This document shows positions 6,739 through 13,295 of a stretch of 13,295 nt of DNA, piece by piece; positions within the stretch are counted from its first letter, which is position 1, and the number at the start of each line of letters is the position of its first letter. Position numbers and translations under genes: made by a program. Source of the stretch: Blastocatellia bacterium. Its GTDB lineage: Bacteria > Acidobacteriota > Blastocatellia > UBA7656. The notes beneath the pieces were generated by a model. That model was not told where the DNA came from. It searched no databases and was given only the letters and a program-made list of their open reading frames with translations. Where the stretch lies: assembly GCA_022615215.1 (NCBI GenBank), contig JAKEHD010000148.1, positions 1 through 13,295 on the forward strand, written 5' to 3'.

Positions 6739-9045
6739 CTAGCGCGAGCGGGTTTTCCTCATCTTCTTTTCCCTGCCGCGCGAATGCTTGTTGTCGTCCG
6801 CATCCCAGGGCCTCATCACAAGCTCCACGTCTATGAACCGGCCCAGCAGGGATTTCATCTCTTCAGCCTTTTGAGGCTCTGAGTCATACAGATTGCGCTC
6901 TTCTCCGGGGTCTCGTTTGAGGTCGTACAACTCGAAGCTGTAGTGATTGCGATTGTAAATGAGCTTGTATCTGTCCTGAGTGACGACCATGTATTTCCTC
7001 CGCTCAGGGTTGATGTTTCGATCGAGCCGCACATAAGGAGACGCTTCCTTGCTTATCTGCTCTCCGAACACGGGAGGATGGGTGAAAGGCTCGCCGCGCA
7101 TCAGAGGCAGAAGGCTCACTCCGAGATAGTCTTTCGGATGGTCGAGACCTACGGAGTTGAGAATCGTAGGGCCCAGATCGACGGTGCTCACGCAGTCGGG
7201 CACTCGGCGCGGCTGAAGGCCCGGAACGTAGACTATGATGGGAACGCGCATCTGATCGTCATAAAGCTGCGATGAATGGCGGTAGATGCCTCGCTCGCCG
7301 AGCGATTCGCCGTGATCCGACATTATGACCACGACCGTGTCTTCGATTCGGCCCGACCTCTCCATCCATTCGAAGAGTCTCCCCAAATGAAAATCTGTGT
7401 AAGCGATCTCGCTGTCGTAGCGGTTCGCGAGCGACCGTCCGAAATCGAACTCCGCGTGTCTGAGATAAGGCAGGTGCGGGTCGAAAGAATAAAGGTATGC
7501 GCAAAACGGAGCGCCAGGCTCCCGATTGCCGAGCACGTCTATTGCCACATCGATAGTCTTTTTCCACGTCCTCACTTTGGCCTGCTCTACGACCTTAACC
7601 CCTTTCACGTGGCGTCGCATGAACTTCTGCCTGCGCGGGAAAAAAAGGCTGTCGTAGCCGTTGCGAGTCAGCACCTCGGTCCAGGTTTCGAGGTGGCCGT
7701 CCCAATAATTCGCCTGCATGAACCGGGGCACAGACCCGTAAGTGTCGGGCGCGGGGGCGTAAGCGTTTTCGAAGACCGAAGACCGCGCGGCGAGTTTATC
7801 TATATTGGGGCTGGTCTTTCGCGCGTAGCCATAATCGCTCAGGTGATCGGGTCTCAGCGCGTCTATGAAGACGAAAATCACATTGTACCTGTTGGCGGGC
7901 GCAGGAGCGGCCGCGTGCAATGAGGTGAATGCGGCCCGCCAATCATCGATGTCTTTCTGAGTGAGATCGCCCCCTATCGAGTTGTTGTCGATGCCATCGG
8001 CGAGTAGTTCCATCTCGCCGGGATTGATGTCGCCCCGGCGGTCGTCCGAGTCTCCGCCGCCGAGGAGAGCAGAGTATCGGTCGCGGTCGAAATCCATCGC
8101 CCACTGGAAGAGCTTGAAATGCTGTTTGGCCTGGACTGTGCGATAAAAAAGAATATTCTTGAGCGACTGGTTGCTGTCAAAGCGCGCGAAGGTGAAGGCC
8201 GCCGATGCGATTACGATTATGAATGCGATGATGAGCGAGGTCTTCTTCGCGTAAGGCTTCATCCCGGTCCAGAACGATCTCAAACGGAGCGATGACAGAT
8301 GGAGTGTGCCCACAAGGGCCATAGCGACGGTCAGGTTGAACAGGAACATCGAGCGGTGCAGGCTGTATTCGTAAAGCTGCACTTCGACGCGGGAATCGAT
8401 TATATAGCCGACAAAGATTGAAACCGCGAGGACCAGAAACCATTGCGCGCGGGTAAGGTCAGTCATAGAGCTTGAGGCGCGGACCATACGCCAGACCGCC
8501 CAGCAGGAAATCACGAGTCCCATCACTATCAGGTAAGAAATCAATCGCTCATTATTCAAGAGGGTCGCTCTGAGTGATGCGAACTTTTCGGCTTCTCTTA
8601 TAAGGGCTATGACGTAAGCGTGAACGCTCGGGTGCTGGTTCAAGAGGAAAGCGGCAAACGCGGCTGTAACTAATCCCGCAAGCGGTCTGTGCCACACGCG
8701 AGGTTTGCCCGTCTTCGCCAAAGCCCATTCAAGCGTCTTTACAAGAAATGAGGCCGCGTACACGAACGCCCCCGTCAGCAATCCGATTATCGCCCCCGAC
8801 AGCAGGCTCAAACTGAAGTATGAGAAAAGGACCAGTCTCTCGGAGAAGGATGCGAAGAGGGACGAGGATTGAAGGCTCAGATCGCCATATTCGATCAGGC
8901 TGAGTAGAAAGACCGCCGCTCCACCCGTCAATCCGTAGCTGATGATCGAACCAATCGCAGAGCTTGCTTTTCCGGTCTCACGCACCCGGTCGTCACCAGG
9001 TATCGAGTCTTCGACGCTGATTGTTTGAGTTGCGGACCCGGACAC
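6739..9045 (-). CDS. Membrane-anchored sulfatase-like hydrolase/transferase, copy 2
   Basis: A 768-aa paralogue of the next gene, with the same layout throughout. About seven membrane segments lie between 31 and 288, which would put the catalytic part in the periplasm. A Cys-less MopE-like acidic linker follows (318-361), with D-F-D-R-D-R where copy 1 has D-F-D-R-D-G. The sulfatase-superfamily domain starts near 387: D395 (I-D-A-L-R-P-D), D522-P-H, S-D-H-G-E (D577, H578) and H590. T435 in P-A-P-D-T sits where classical sulfatases have C/S-x-P-S-R. The start is GTG at 9045, with GAGAGGG 5 nt upstream and an in-frame TAG before it; the overlapping ATG at 9047 is out of frame and soon hits a stop. 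The C-terminus is strongly basic (K-K-M-R-K-T-R-S-R). First gene after the promoter at 9077-9106 and probably co-transcribed with copy 1. Substrate unknown. Confidence 0.87.
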   Translation of the reverse strand: MSGSATQTISVEDSIPGDDRVRETGKASSAIGSIISYGLTGGAAVFLLSLIEYGDLSLQSSSLFASFSERLVLFSYFSLSLLSGAIIGLLTGAFVYAASFLVKTLEWALAKTGKPRVWHRPLAGLVTAAFAAFLLNQHPSVHAYVIALIREAEKFASLRATLLNNERLISYLIVMGLVISCWAVWRMVRASSSMTDLTRAQWFLVLAVSIFVGYIIDSRVEVQLYEYSLHRSMFLFNLTVAMALVGTLHLSSLRLRSFWTGMKPYAKKTSLIIAFIIVIASAAFTFARFDSNQSLKNILFYRTVQAKQHFKLFQWAMDFDRDRYSALLGGGDSDDRRGDINPGEMELLADGIDNNSIGGDLTQKDIDDWRAAFTSLHAAAPAPANRYNVIFVFIDALRPDHLSDYGYARKTSPNIDKLAARSSVFENAYAPAPDTYGSVPRFMQANYWDGHLETWTEVLTRNGYDSLFFPRRQKFMRRHVKGVKVVEQAKVRTWKKTIDVAIDVLGNREPGAPFCAYLYSFDPHLPYLRHAEFDFGRSLANRYDSEIAYTDFHLGRLFEWMERSGRIEDTVVVIMSDHGESLGERGIYRHSSQLYDDQMRVPIIVYVPGLQPRRVPDCVSTVDLGPTILNSVGLDHPKDYLGVSLLPLMRGEPFTHPPVFGEQISKEASPYVRLDRNINPERRKYMVVTQDRYKLIYNRNHYSFELYDLKRDPGEERNLYDSEPQKAEEMKSLLGRFIDVELVMRPWDADDNKHSRGREKKMRKTRSR

Positions 9046-9076
9046 ATTATCCCTCTCGCCTGAAAGCTAAATGTGA

Positions 9077-9106
9077 ATAGTAATCAGCCGATCATAGGGG
9101 TGTCAA
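9077..9106 (-). promoter_or_regulatory. Sigma70-type promoter of the sulfatase-like pair
   Basis: On the minus strand, a perfect TTGACA (9106-9101) is followed by an 18-nt spacer and TACTAT (9082-9077). The start site would be near 9070, giving a leader of about 25 nt before the GTG at 9045. Position, spacing and hexamers all agree. Confidence 0.62.
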
Positions 9107-9112
9107 ATTGCC

Positions 9113-9155
9113 GGAAATGCGAGCAAGACTCACAACCGTGAATATTCGCATTTCC
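9113..9155. repeat. 10-bp inverted repeat in the divergent control region
   Basis: GGAAATGCGA (9113-9122) and TCGCATTTCC (9146-9155) are perfect inverted copies separated by 23 nt, with arm centres 33 bp apart (about three helical turns, so same face of the DNA). The first arm lies 6 bp upstream of the -35 box of the sulfatase-like promoter. A shared regulator of both divergent transcripts is plausible; no regulator gene is in the window. Confidence 0.5.
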
Positions 9156-9163
9156 CCCTTCGC

Positions 9164-9190
9164 TTGCGCGAGTTGGGGCATTCATATAGT
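9164..9190 (+). promoter_or_regulatory. Weak candidate promoter for the SGNH-like gene
   Basis: TTGCGC (9164-9169), a 15-nt spacer and TATAGT (9185-9190), about 80 bp before the ATG at 9271. The spacer is short and the -35 poor; it is the best pair seen on this strand in the gap. Confidence 0.22.
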
Positions 9191-9270
9191 ATCATCCGAG
9201 TAAGCAGCATCTTCACAGCGATGCGGAATCTATCATATTCGGGCAATCCGAAACAGATCAGAGGATAGGA

Positions 9271-10455
9271 ATGAATTTCAGCCCATCAAATCTTTATCTG
9301 CGCCTGAACAGATTGGTTTTCGGCAGGCGAAATGCTTCTCCTGAGGGTCCGACGACAGAGGCCGAAGCGGAGCGAGAGAAGCCTGAAATCCGAATTTCGA
9401 GAACGAAACAGTTCCTGTTTTCATTGATAATCTTCGCCGTCTTCTTATGTCTGTTGGAAGGCGCGCTGAGACTGCTCAACCTGCCTCCGAAACTGAAGCA
9501 GGATACGGGTCTGATGTATAGAACGAAAAACGCGATGGGGTTCGATTACACGCCGGGCTGGAGCGGCTATCTTGCAGGCGCGATGGTAAGCATTAATTCA
9601 TTCGGATTCCGCGGAAAAGAGTTTTCCCCCGCCAAGCCTCCCGGCACGGTTCGCATCCTCGGCATAGGCGATTCATTCACGTTCGGAATGGCGGTCGGCG
9701 ATACGGATCCGTTCCTGGTTCAAATGGAGAAGATGCTCGACGGGAACGAAGGCAGACGCTATGAGAGCATAAACGCCGGGCACCAGGGTATGAATACTCG
9801 CCAGGAGTATCAATATATGAAAGAGCGTGACCTGCTCGGCCTGGAACCCGACGCCGTCATACTCGGTTTCACCATGCACAATGACGCGCATCTGGGCGGG
9901 AAGAAAGATTCCGGCAGCGGCAAGTATGGCAAAATTCTCAAGAAAGAGCTTTCGCGAGCAAGCCCCATACTCAGGGTCACCACGAGCGGAAGCTTCGAGA
10001 ACCTTTCCGATACTTACAGGCTCGTGAAGATACTGGATTCCGGCGTGAACTGGATCTATCAAGATACGATCACAGAGATATCCTACAGAACCATCCTGGA
10101 GCATTATCAGGACGGTTCGAAATCCTGGAAGGTCTGTCGCGATTCGTTGCTCGGCATTTACGAGCTTTGCCGTGAGAAGGACATTCCGCTGATAGTGGCG
10201 CTGTTTCCCATTTTTAATAAGGTAGGTGAATCATTCGACGACTACCCGGAAGAGGCTCTGAAACTTCACGATAAACTGGAAGCGGTATTTGCCGACAAAA
10301 GCGGCGTCAGGGTCGTAGCGATATACGATGATCTGGTGTTGACCGGCCTGAGCACGAGCGAACTGAGAGTCCCTGTAGACGGGCATCCGAATCGTCTGTG
10401 GCATGAGATTATCGCTCGTAGGCTTGCTTCGACATTGAAAGAGCTTGGCCTGTGA
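9271..10455 (+). CDS. Membrane-anchored SGNH/GDSL-type hydrolase-like protein
   Basis: A 394-aa protein with a cytoplasmic N-terminal stretch, one membrane segment at about 47-68, and a periplasmic SGNH-hydrolase domain from about 125. The family blocks are visible: G-D-S-F-T-F-G with S135 as nucleophile, the block II Gly in N-A-G-H-Q-G (G170 or G173), H-N-D with N204 as oxyanion residue, and D-G-H-P-N (D370, H372) completing the triad. Such proteins are esterases or O-acetyl transferases acting on polysaccharides or lipids; anchored forms often belong to envelope polysaccharide systems (compare AlgJ/AlgX or DltD). The ATG at 9271 follows GAGG at good spacing. It is divergent from the sulfatase-like pair across 225 bp with a shared inverted repeat, suggesting joint regulation. 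Hydrolase versus transferase cannot be told, and the substrate is unknown. Confidence 0.82.
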   Translation: MNFSPSNLYLRLNRLVFGRRNASPEGPTTEAEAEREKPEIRISRTKQFLFSLIIFAVFLCLLEGALRLLNLPPKLKQDTGLMYRTKNAMGFDYTPGWSGYLAGAMVSINSFGFRGKEFSPAKPPGTVRILGIGDSFTFGMAVGDTDPFLVQMEKMLDGNEGRRYESINAGHQGMNTRQEYQYMKERDLLGLEPDAVILGFTMHNDAHLGGKKDSGSGKYGKILKKELSRASPILRVTTSGSFENLSDTYRLVKILDSGVNWIYQDTITEISYRTILEHYQDGSKSWKVCRDSLLGIYELCREKDIPLIVALFPIFNKVGESFDDYPEEALKLHDKLEAVFADKSGVRVVAIYDDLVLTGLSTSELRVPVDGHPNRLWHEIIARRLASTLKELGL

Positions 10456-10485
10456 GACGATAGACTGTTCAATAAGTGTATCAGT

Positions 10486-10521
10486 CACGACTTACGGTCG
10501 TGGGCTGAGATTATCCCAGCC
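10486..10521. terminator. Two adjacent hairpins between convergent genes, possible bidirectional terminator
   Basis: CACGAC-TTACG-GTCGTG (10486-10502; 6-bp stem, 5-nt loop) is followed at once by GGCTG-9 nt-CAGCC (10503-10521). They sit in the 81-bp gap between two genes that end toward each other. On the plus strand a T5 run (10533-10537) follows 11 nt later, too far for a textbook terminator; no U-run is seen in the other direction. Confidence 0.4.
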
Positions 10522-10536
10522 GCAGACAACCGTTTT

Positions 10537-13215
10537 TCAGTAAGCTATCCGATGTGTCGGGACAGGCTCCGCAAGATGGTCTACCTTCACGCGCGCGTCT
10601 ACGACGATAGCTCCCTCTTCGAGAACCTTGACGGGATTTGCGTCCATCTCCTGTATCTGAGGGCATACCTCAAGCAGACAGGAAACTCTCAAGATAATAT
10701 CGTGGAGCGCCGCTTCATCCGCCCGCTGTGCTCCGCGATAACCTCTCAGCAAGGCCGTGCCCTTGACCTCATCCATCATGTCCTGAACGTCGATGTCCGT
10801 GAGCGGGTGAATGCGAAAAGCCACGTCGTTGAGCATCTCGACGAGCGTGCCGCCGCTGCCGTACATGACGAGCGGCCCGAATGTCTGATCGAGCGCCGCC
10901 CCGACCATCACTTCCACTCCGCCCCGCACCATCTGTTGAACGGCTATGCTGCTGAGGTCTTCTCCAAGCCTCGATACCATATCCTCATAAGCGTCTCGGA
11001 GGGTAGATTCGTCCGCAAGGTTGAGCACGACTCCGCCCACTTCGGTCTTGTGAAGGATCGCCGGTCCCACCGCTTTCAGGGCGACCGGAAAGCCTATCTC
11101 TTTTGCAACTTCAACCGCTTCGTCAGAATTTGCCGTCAATCGGGTTGCGGCTATGGGGATGCCTGCGGCATCGAATAATTCGTTGATCTCGACGGGGCTT
11201 AACCATCCGCCCCCGCGTTCGAGCGCGCGTTCTATAACCGCCTCCGCATCAGCCGAACGAATGCAAACGGGATCAGGCACGGTGCCGAGAGGTCGCTCGC
11301 GCCACTCTCCGTAAGAGGTCACACGCGCGAGCGCCGAAGCCGCCGCCTCCGGGAACATATATGTCGGGATGCCTGCAAGAATTTCGGGCGCTCCCTCGGC
11401 CCTCAAAAAATTTGCAAGGATCGGTTTATCGCCCGCGTCAGTCGCCCCTTCGACTATCTCTTTCGCTACATCTTCGGGGTCGGTGACGAGCGGCGGGATG
11501 AATATCACTATGACGGAATCGACGTTCTCGTCTTTCAACAACGCGCGCAATGCTCGCGAGTAATGCTCAGGCTTTGCGTGAGCAAGCATGTCTACGGGAT
11601 TTGCGACGCTTGCCGCCGCCGGGAGAAAAGATCGCAACTCGGCCACAGTCTCATCCGCGAGCGTAGGCAATTCCAACCCCTGCGCTTCGCAGGCGTCGGC
11701 TGCGAGAATCCCAGGCCCTCCGGCATTCGTCAGTATGGCGACGCGCCGCCCTGCCGGAACGGGCTGATGTGCGAGCAGGCTCGCCACATCGAAAAGCTCT
11801 TCGAGCGTGTCCGTGCGAATTATCCCGGCCTGGCGAAAGAGCGCGCTCGTAACGGCGTCTGTGGCCGCGAGCGCCCCCGTGTGCGACGAAGCGGCGCGCA
11901 TGCCTGCGCGCGAGCGGCCCGATTTCACAGCGACTATGGGTTTTGCGCGCGCCACGCGCCGCGCTATAGGACCGAAGTTTCGCGGATTGCCGAAGCTTTC
12001 GAGATATAGAAGTATGACGCCCGTGCGCGGGTCTTCGGCCCAGTATTGTATGAGGTCGTTGCTCGATACGTCGGCCTTGTTCCCTACAGAAACGAATGTC
12101 GAGATGCCAAGACGGAGGCGGCGCGCGTAATCGAGTATCGCAAGTCCGAGCGCGCCGCTCTGAGAAGACATAGCCACGCGCCCCGCAGGCGGATAGACGG
12201 GAGAGAATGTTGCATTGAGCGCGACCTTCGGGTCGGTGTTCAATAATCCCATGCAATTGGGACCGATCATGCGAACGCCCGCCCGTCTGAGTTTTTCAAG
12301 CAAGGCCGTTTCTCTTGCACGGCCTTCGGCACCCGTCTCGGCAAAGCCTGCGCTGATGATGACCATCCCTCGCACGCCTTTGGCTATGCAATCGTCCGCG
12401 ACGGCGTCTACGTTTTCAGCCGGGACGACTATCACGGCGAGGTCCACCTCTTCGGGAATGTCGCCTATGCGCGGGTAAGCGCGTAGCGATTCTATGAAAT
12501 CGGCCTTGGGGTTTACAGGATAGAGTTTCCCCTGAAAGCCCGTTGCAAGCAGGTTATGAAATATCTCTGATCCTATGGTGCCGCGCTCGCGTCCCGCCCC
12601 GATGACTGCTACCGAGCGAGGTTCGAAAAACACCTTCATCGAAGCGGTGGCCGCCTCTTGAGCGCGACGGGCGGCCTGCTCTTCGTACTGCGGGGTGGGC
12701 GTGATAGGAAAAGTCACATAGAATACCCCGCCGTCGAGCCTGCGTTTCACTTCGAATCCCGACCGCACGAACACATCCATCATCTTGCGATTGTCGCCCA
12801 TCACATAAGCATCGAAGGTGGTTATTGCGTGCTCGCGCGCTATTTCGGCCAATCGTTCGAGCATGCGGCTGGCGATGCCAAGTCCCTGCAATGCGTCTTC
12901 GGTGACGAAAGAGACCTCAGCGCGGCTTGAGTCTTTTTCATCTCGATAATAACGGGCGACGGCGACTATGCGCCCGCCGAGTTCGCCTGCGAGCGCGAAG
13001 CTGTCTTGATAATCCACGTTGACAAGCTCGGCGGCCCTCTCCTCGCTCAGTTCCGGAACGGGAGCGAAGAAGCGGAAATAGACGCTGCGGGGCGAAAGCC
13101 GACCGTGCAACGCCCTGAGCGCAGGCGCATCATCGGGTCTTATGGGGCGCAGGCTCAGGGTGGAACCGTTGCGCAATAATATGTCCGACTCGTAGCGTGC
13201 GGGATAGCTGCTCAT
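10537..13215 (-). CDS. GNAT acetyltransferase fused to NDP-forming acyl-CoA synthetase (Pat/PatA-like)
   Basis: An 892-aa fusion. Residues 12-170 form a GNAT acetyltransferase with the acetyl-CoA loop Q-G-L-G-I-A (110-115). Residues 197-290 are a CoA-binding Rossmann domain (S-V-A-V-I-G-A-G), followed by succinyl-CoA-ligase-like domains (S-S-Q-S-G-A-L-G at 350-357; S-S-H-T-G-A at 443-448), and an ATP-grasp domain from about 660 with H-K-T-E-V-G-G (722-728), G-S-G-G-T (786-790) and E-M-D-A-N-P (856-861). Pat proteins acetylate lysines of enzymes such as acetyl-CoA synthetase; here the GNAT part is N-terminal, as in actinobacterial PatA-type proteins, not C-terminal as in enterobacterial Pat. 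H445 corresponds to the phosphorylated His of active ADP-forming synthetases, so the ligase part may work. The ATG at 13215 has GAGG 8 nt upstream and a good promoter. Cytoplasmic, apparently monocistronic. Confidence 0.93.
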   Translation of the reverse strand: MSSYPARYESDILLRNGSTLSLRPIRPDDAPALRALHGRLSPRSVYFRFFAPVPELSEERAAELVNVDYQDSFALAGELGGRIVAVARYYRDEKDSSRAEVSFVTEDALQGLGIASRMLERLAEIAREHAITTFDAYVMGDNRKMMDVFVRSGFEVKRRLDGGVFYVTFPITPTPQYEEQAARRAQEAATASMKVFFEPRSVAVIGAGRERGTIGSEIFHNLLATGFQGKLYPVNPKADFIESLRAYPRIGDIPEEVDLAVIVVPAENVDAVADDCIAKGVRGMVIISAGFAETGAEGRARETALLEKLRRAGVRMIGPNCMGLLNTDPKVALNATFSPVYPPAGRVAMSSQSGALGLAILDYARRLRLGISTFVSVGNKADVSSNDLIQYWAEDPRTGVILLYLESFGNPRNFGPIARRVARAKPIVAVKSGRSRAGMRAASSHTGALAATDAVTSALFRQAGIIRTDTLEELFDVASLLAHQPVPAGRRVAILTNAGGPGILAADACEAQGLELPTLADETVAELRSFLPAAASVANPVDMLAHAKPEHYSRALRALLKDENVDSVIVIFIPPLVTDPEDVAKEIVEGATDAGDKPILANFLRAEGAPEILAGIPTYMFPEAAASALARVTSYGEWRERPLGTVPDPVCIRSADAEAVIERALERGGGWLSPVEINELFDAAGIPIAATRLTANSDEAVEVAKEIGFPVALKAVGPAILHKTEVGGVVLNLADESTLRDAYEDMVSRLGEDLSSIAVQQMVRGGVEVMVGAALDQTFGPLVMYGSGGTLVEMLNDVAFRIHPLTDIDVQDMMDEVKGTALLRGYRGAQRADEAALHDIILRVSCLLEVCPQIQEMDANPVKVLEEGAIVVDARVKVDHLAEPVPTHRIAY

Positions 13216-13249
13216 GCTCGTCCCTCGACGGCCAGTTCTTCAACCACAG

Positions 13250-13278
13250 ATTATACTGCGCGCGGGATGAAATGACAG
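13250..13278 (-). promoter_or_regulatory. Sigma70-type promoter of the GNAT/acyl-CoA synthetase gene
   Basis: On the minus strand, CTGTCA (13278-13273) is followed by a 17-nt spacer and a perfect TATAAT (13255-13250). The start site would be near 13243, giving a leader of about 28 nt before the ATG at 13215. Confidence 0.62.
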
Positions 13279-13295
13279 TTTTGAACTGAGATACC

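Noticed and set aside
4315..9045. Classical formylglycine-dependent arylsulfatases
   Set aside because: No C/S-x-P-S-R signature in either protein; only the wider superfamily metal motifs are present.
10552..11178. Plus-strand open frame opposite the ATP-grasp domain of the Pat-like gene
   Set aside because: Antisense shadow in GC-rich coding DNA with no domain of its own.

Overview
The window looks like chromosomal DNA of a Gram-negative-type bacterium of moderate-to-high GC (mid-50s percent by eye). Several signs fit an Acidobacteriota lineage such as the Blastocatellia: membrane sulfatase-like proteins with a MopE-like D-rich linker, an M15-like protein whose family I remember from that group, and good sigma70-type promoters. 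This placement is an impression from protein style; no marker gene is present.

Left part (1-2162, minus strand): a copper pair. A Tat-exported multicopper oxidase (270-2162) is followed, with a 1-nt stop/start overlap, by the start of an SCO1/SenC-type copper chaperone that runs off the left edge. Upstream lies about 1 kb of AT-richer DNA without a convincing gene (2163-3169). It holds a TTGACA/TATAGC promoter pointing at the oxidase from about 800 nt away. Next comes a lone minus-strand gene (3170-3934) for a protein with an M15/VanY-like zinc site but no signal peptide.

Centre (4315-9045, minus strand): two tandem paralogues, each with about seven N-terminal membrane segments, a Cys-less MopE-like acidic linker and a C-terminal sulfatase/alkaline-phosphatase-superfamily domain. 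Both lack the C/S-x-P-S-R sulfatase signature and have Thr at the probable nucleophile position. Both probably start at GTG. They are separated by 72-96 nt, depending on the start chosen, carrying an inverted array of 7-bp repeats. A good promoter (TTGACA, 18 nt, TACTAT) precedes the pair. A 10-bp inverted repeat with arm centres 33 bp apart sits between this promoter and a divergent plus-strand gene (9271-10455) for a membrane-anchored SGNH/GDSL-type protein. I infer that these three genes serve one envelope or exopolysaccharide modification task; the substrate cannot be read from the sequence.

Right part (10537-13215, minus strand): a 892-aa fusion of an N-terminal GNAT acetyltransferase to an NDP-forming acyl-CoA synthetase (Pat/PatA-like), convergent with the SGNH gene and preceded by a promoter with a perfect TATAAT. 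No RNA genes, CRISPR arrays, insertion sequences or phage genes were seen. The most interesting items are the tandem non-canonical sulfatase-like pair with its divergent control region, the heptad repeat array, the signal-less SCO protein coupled to a Tat oxidase, and the distant promoter in the 1-kb gap.
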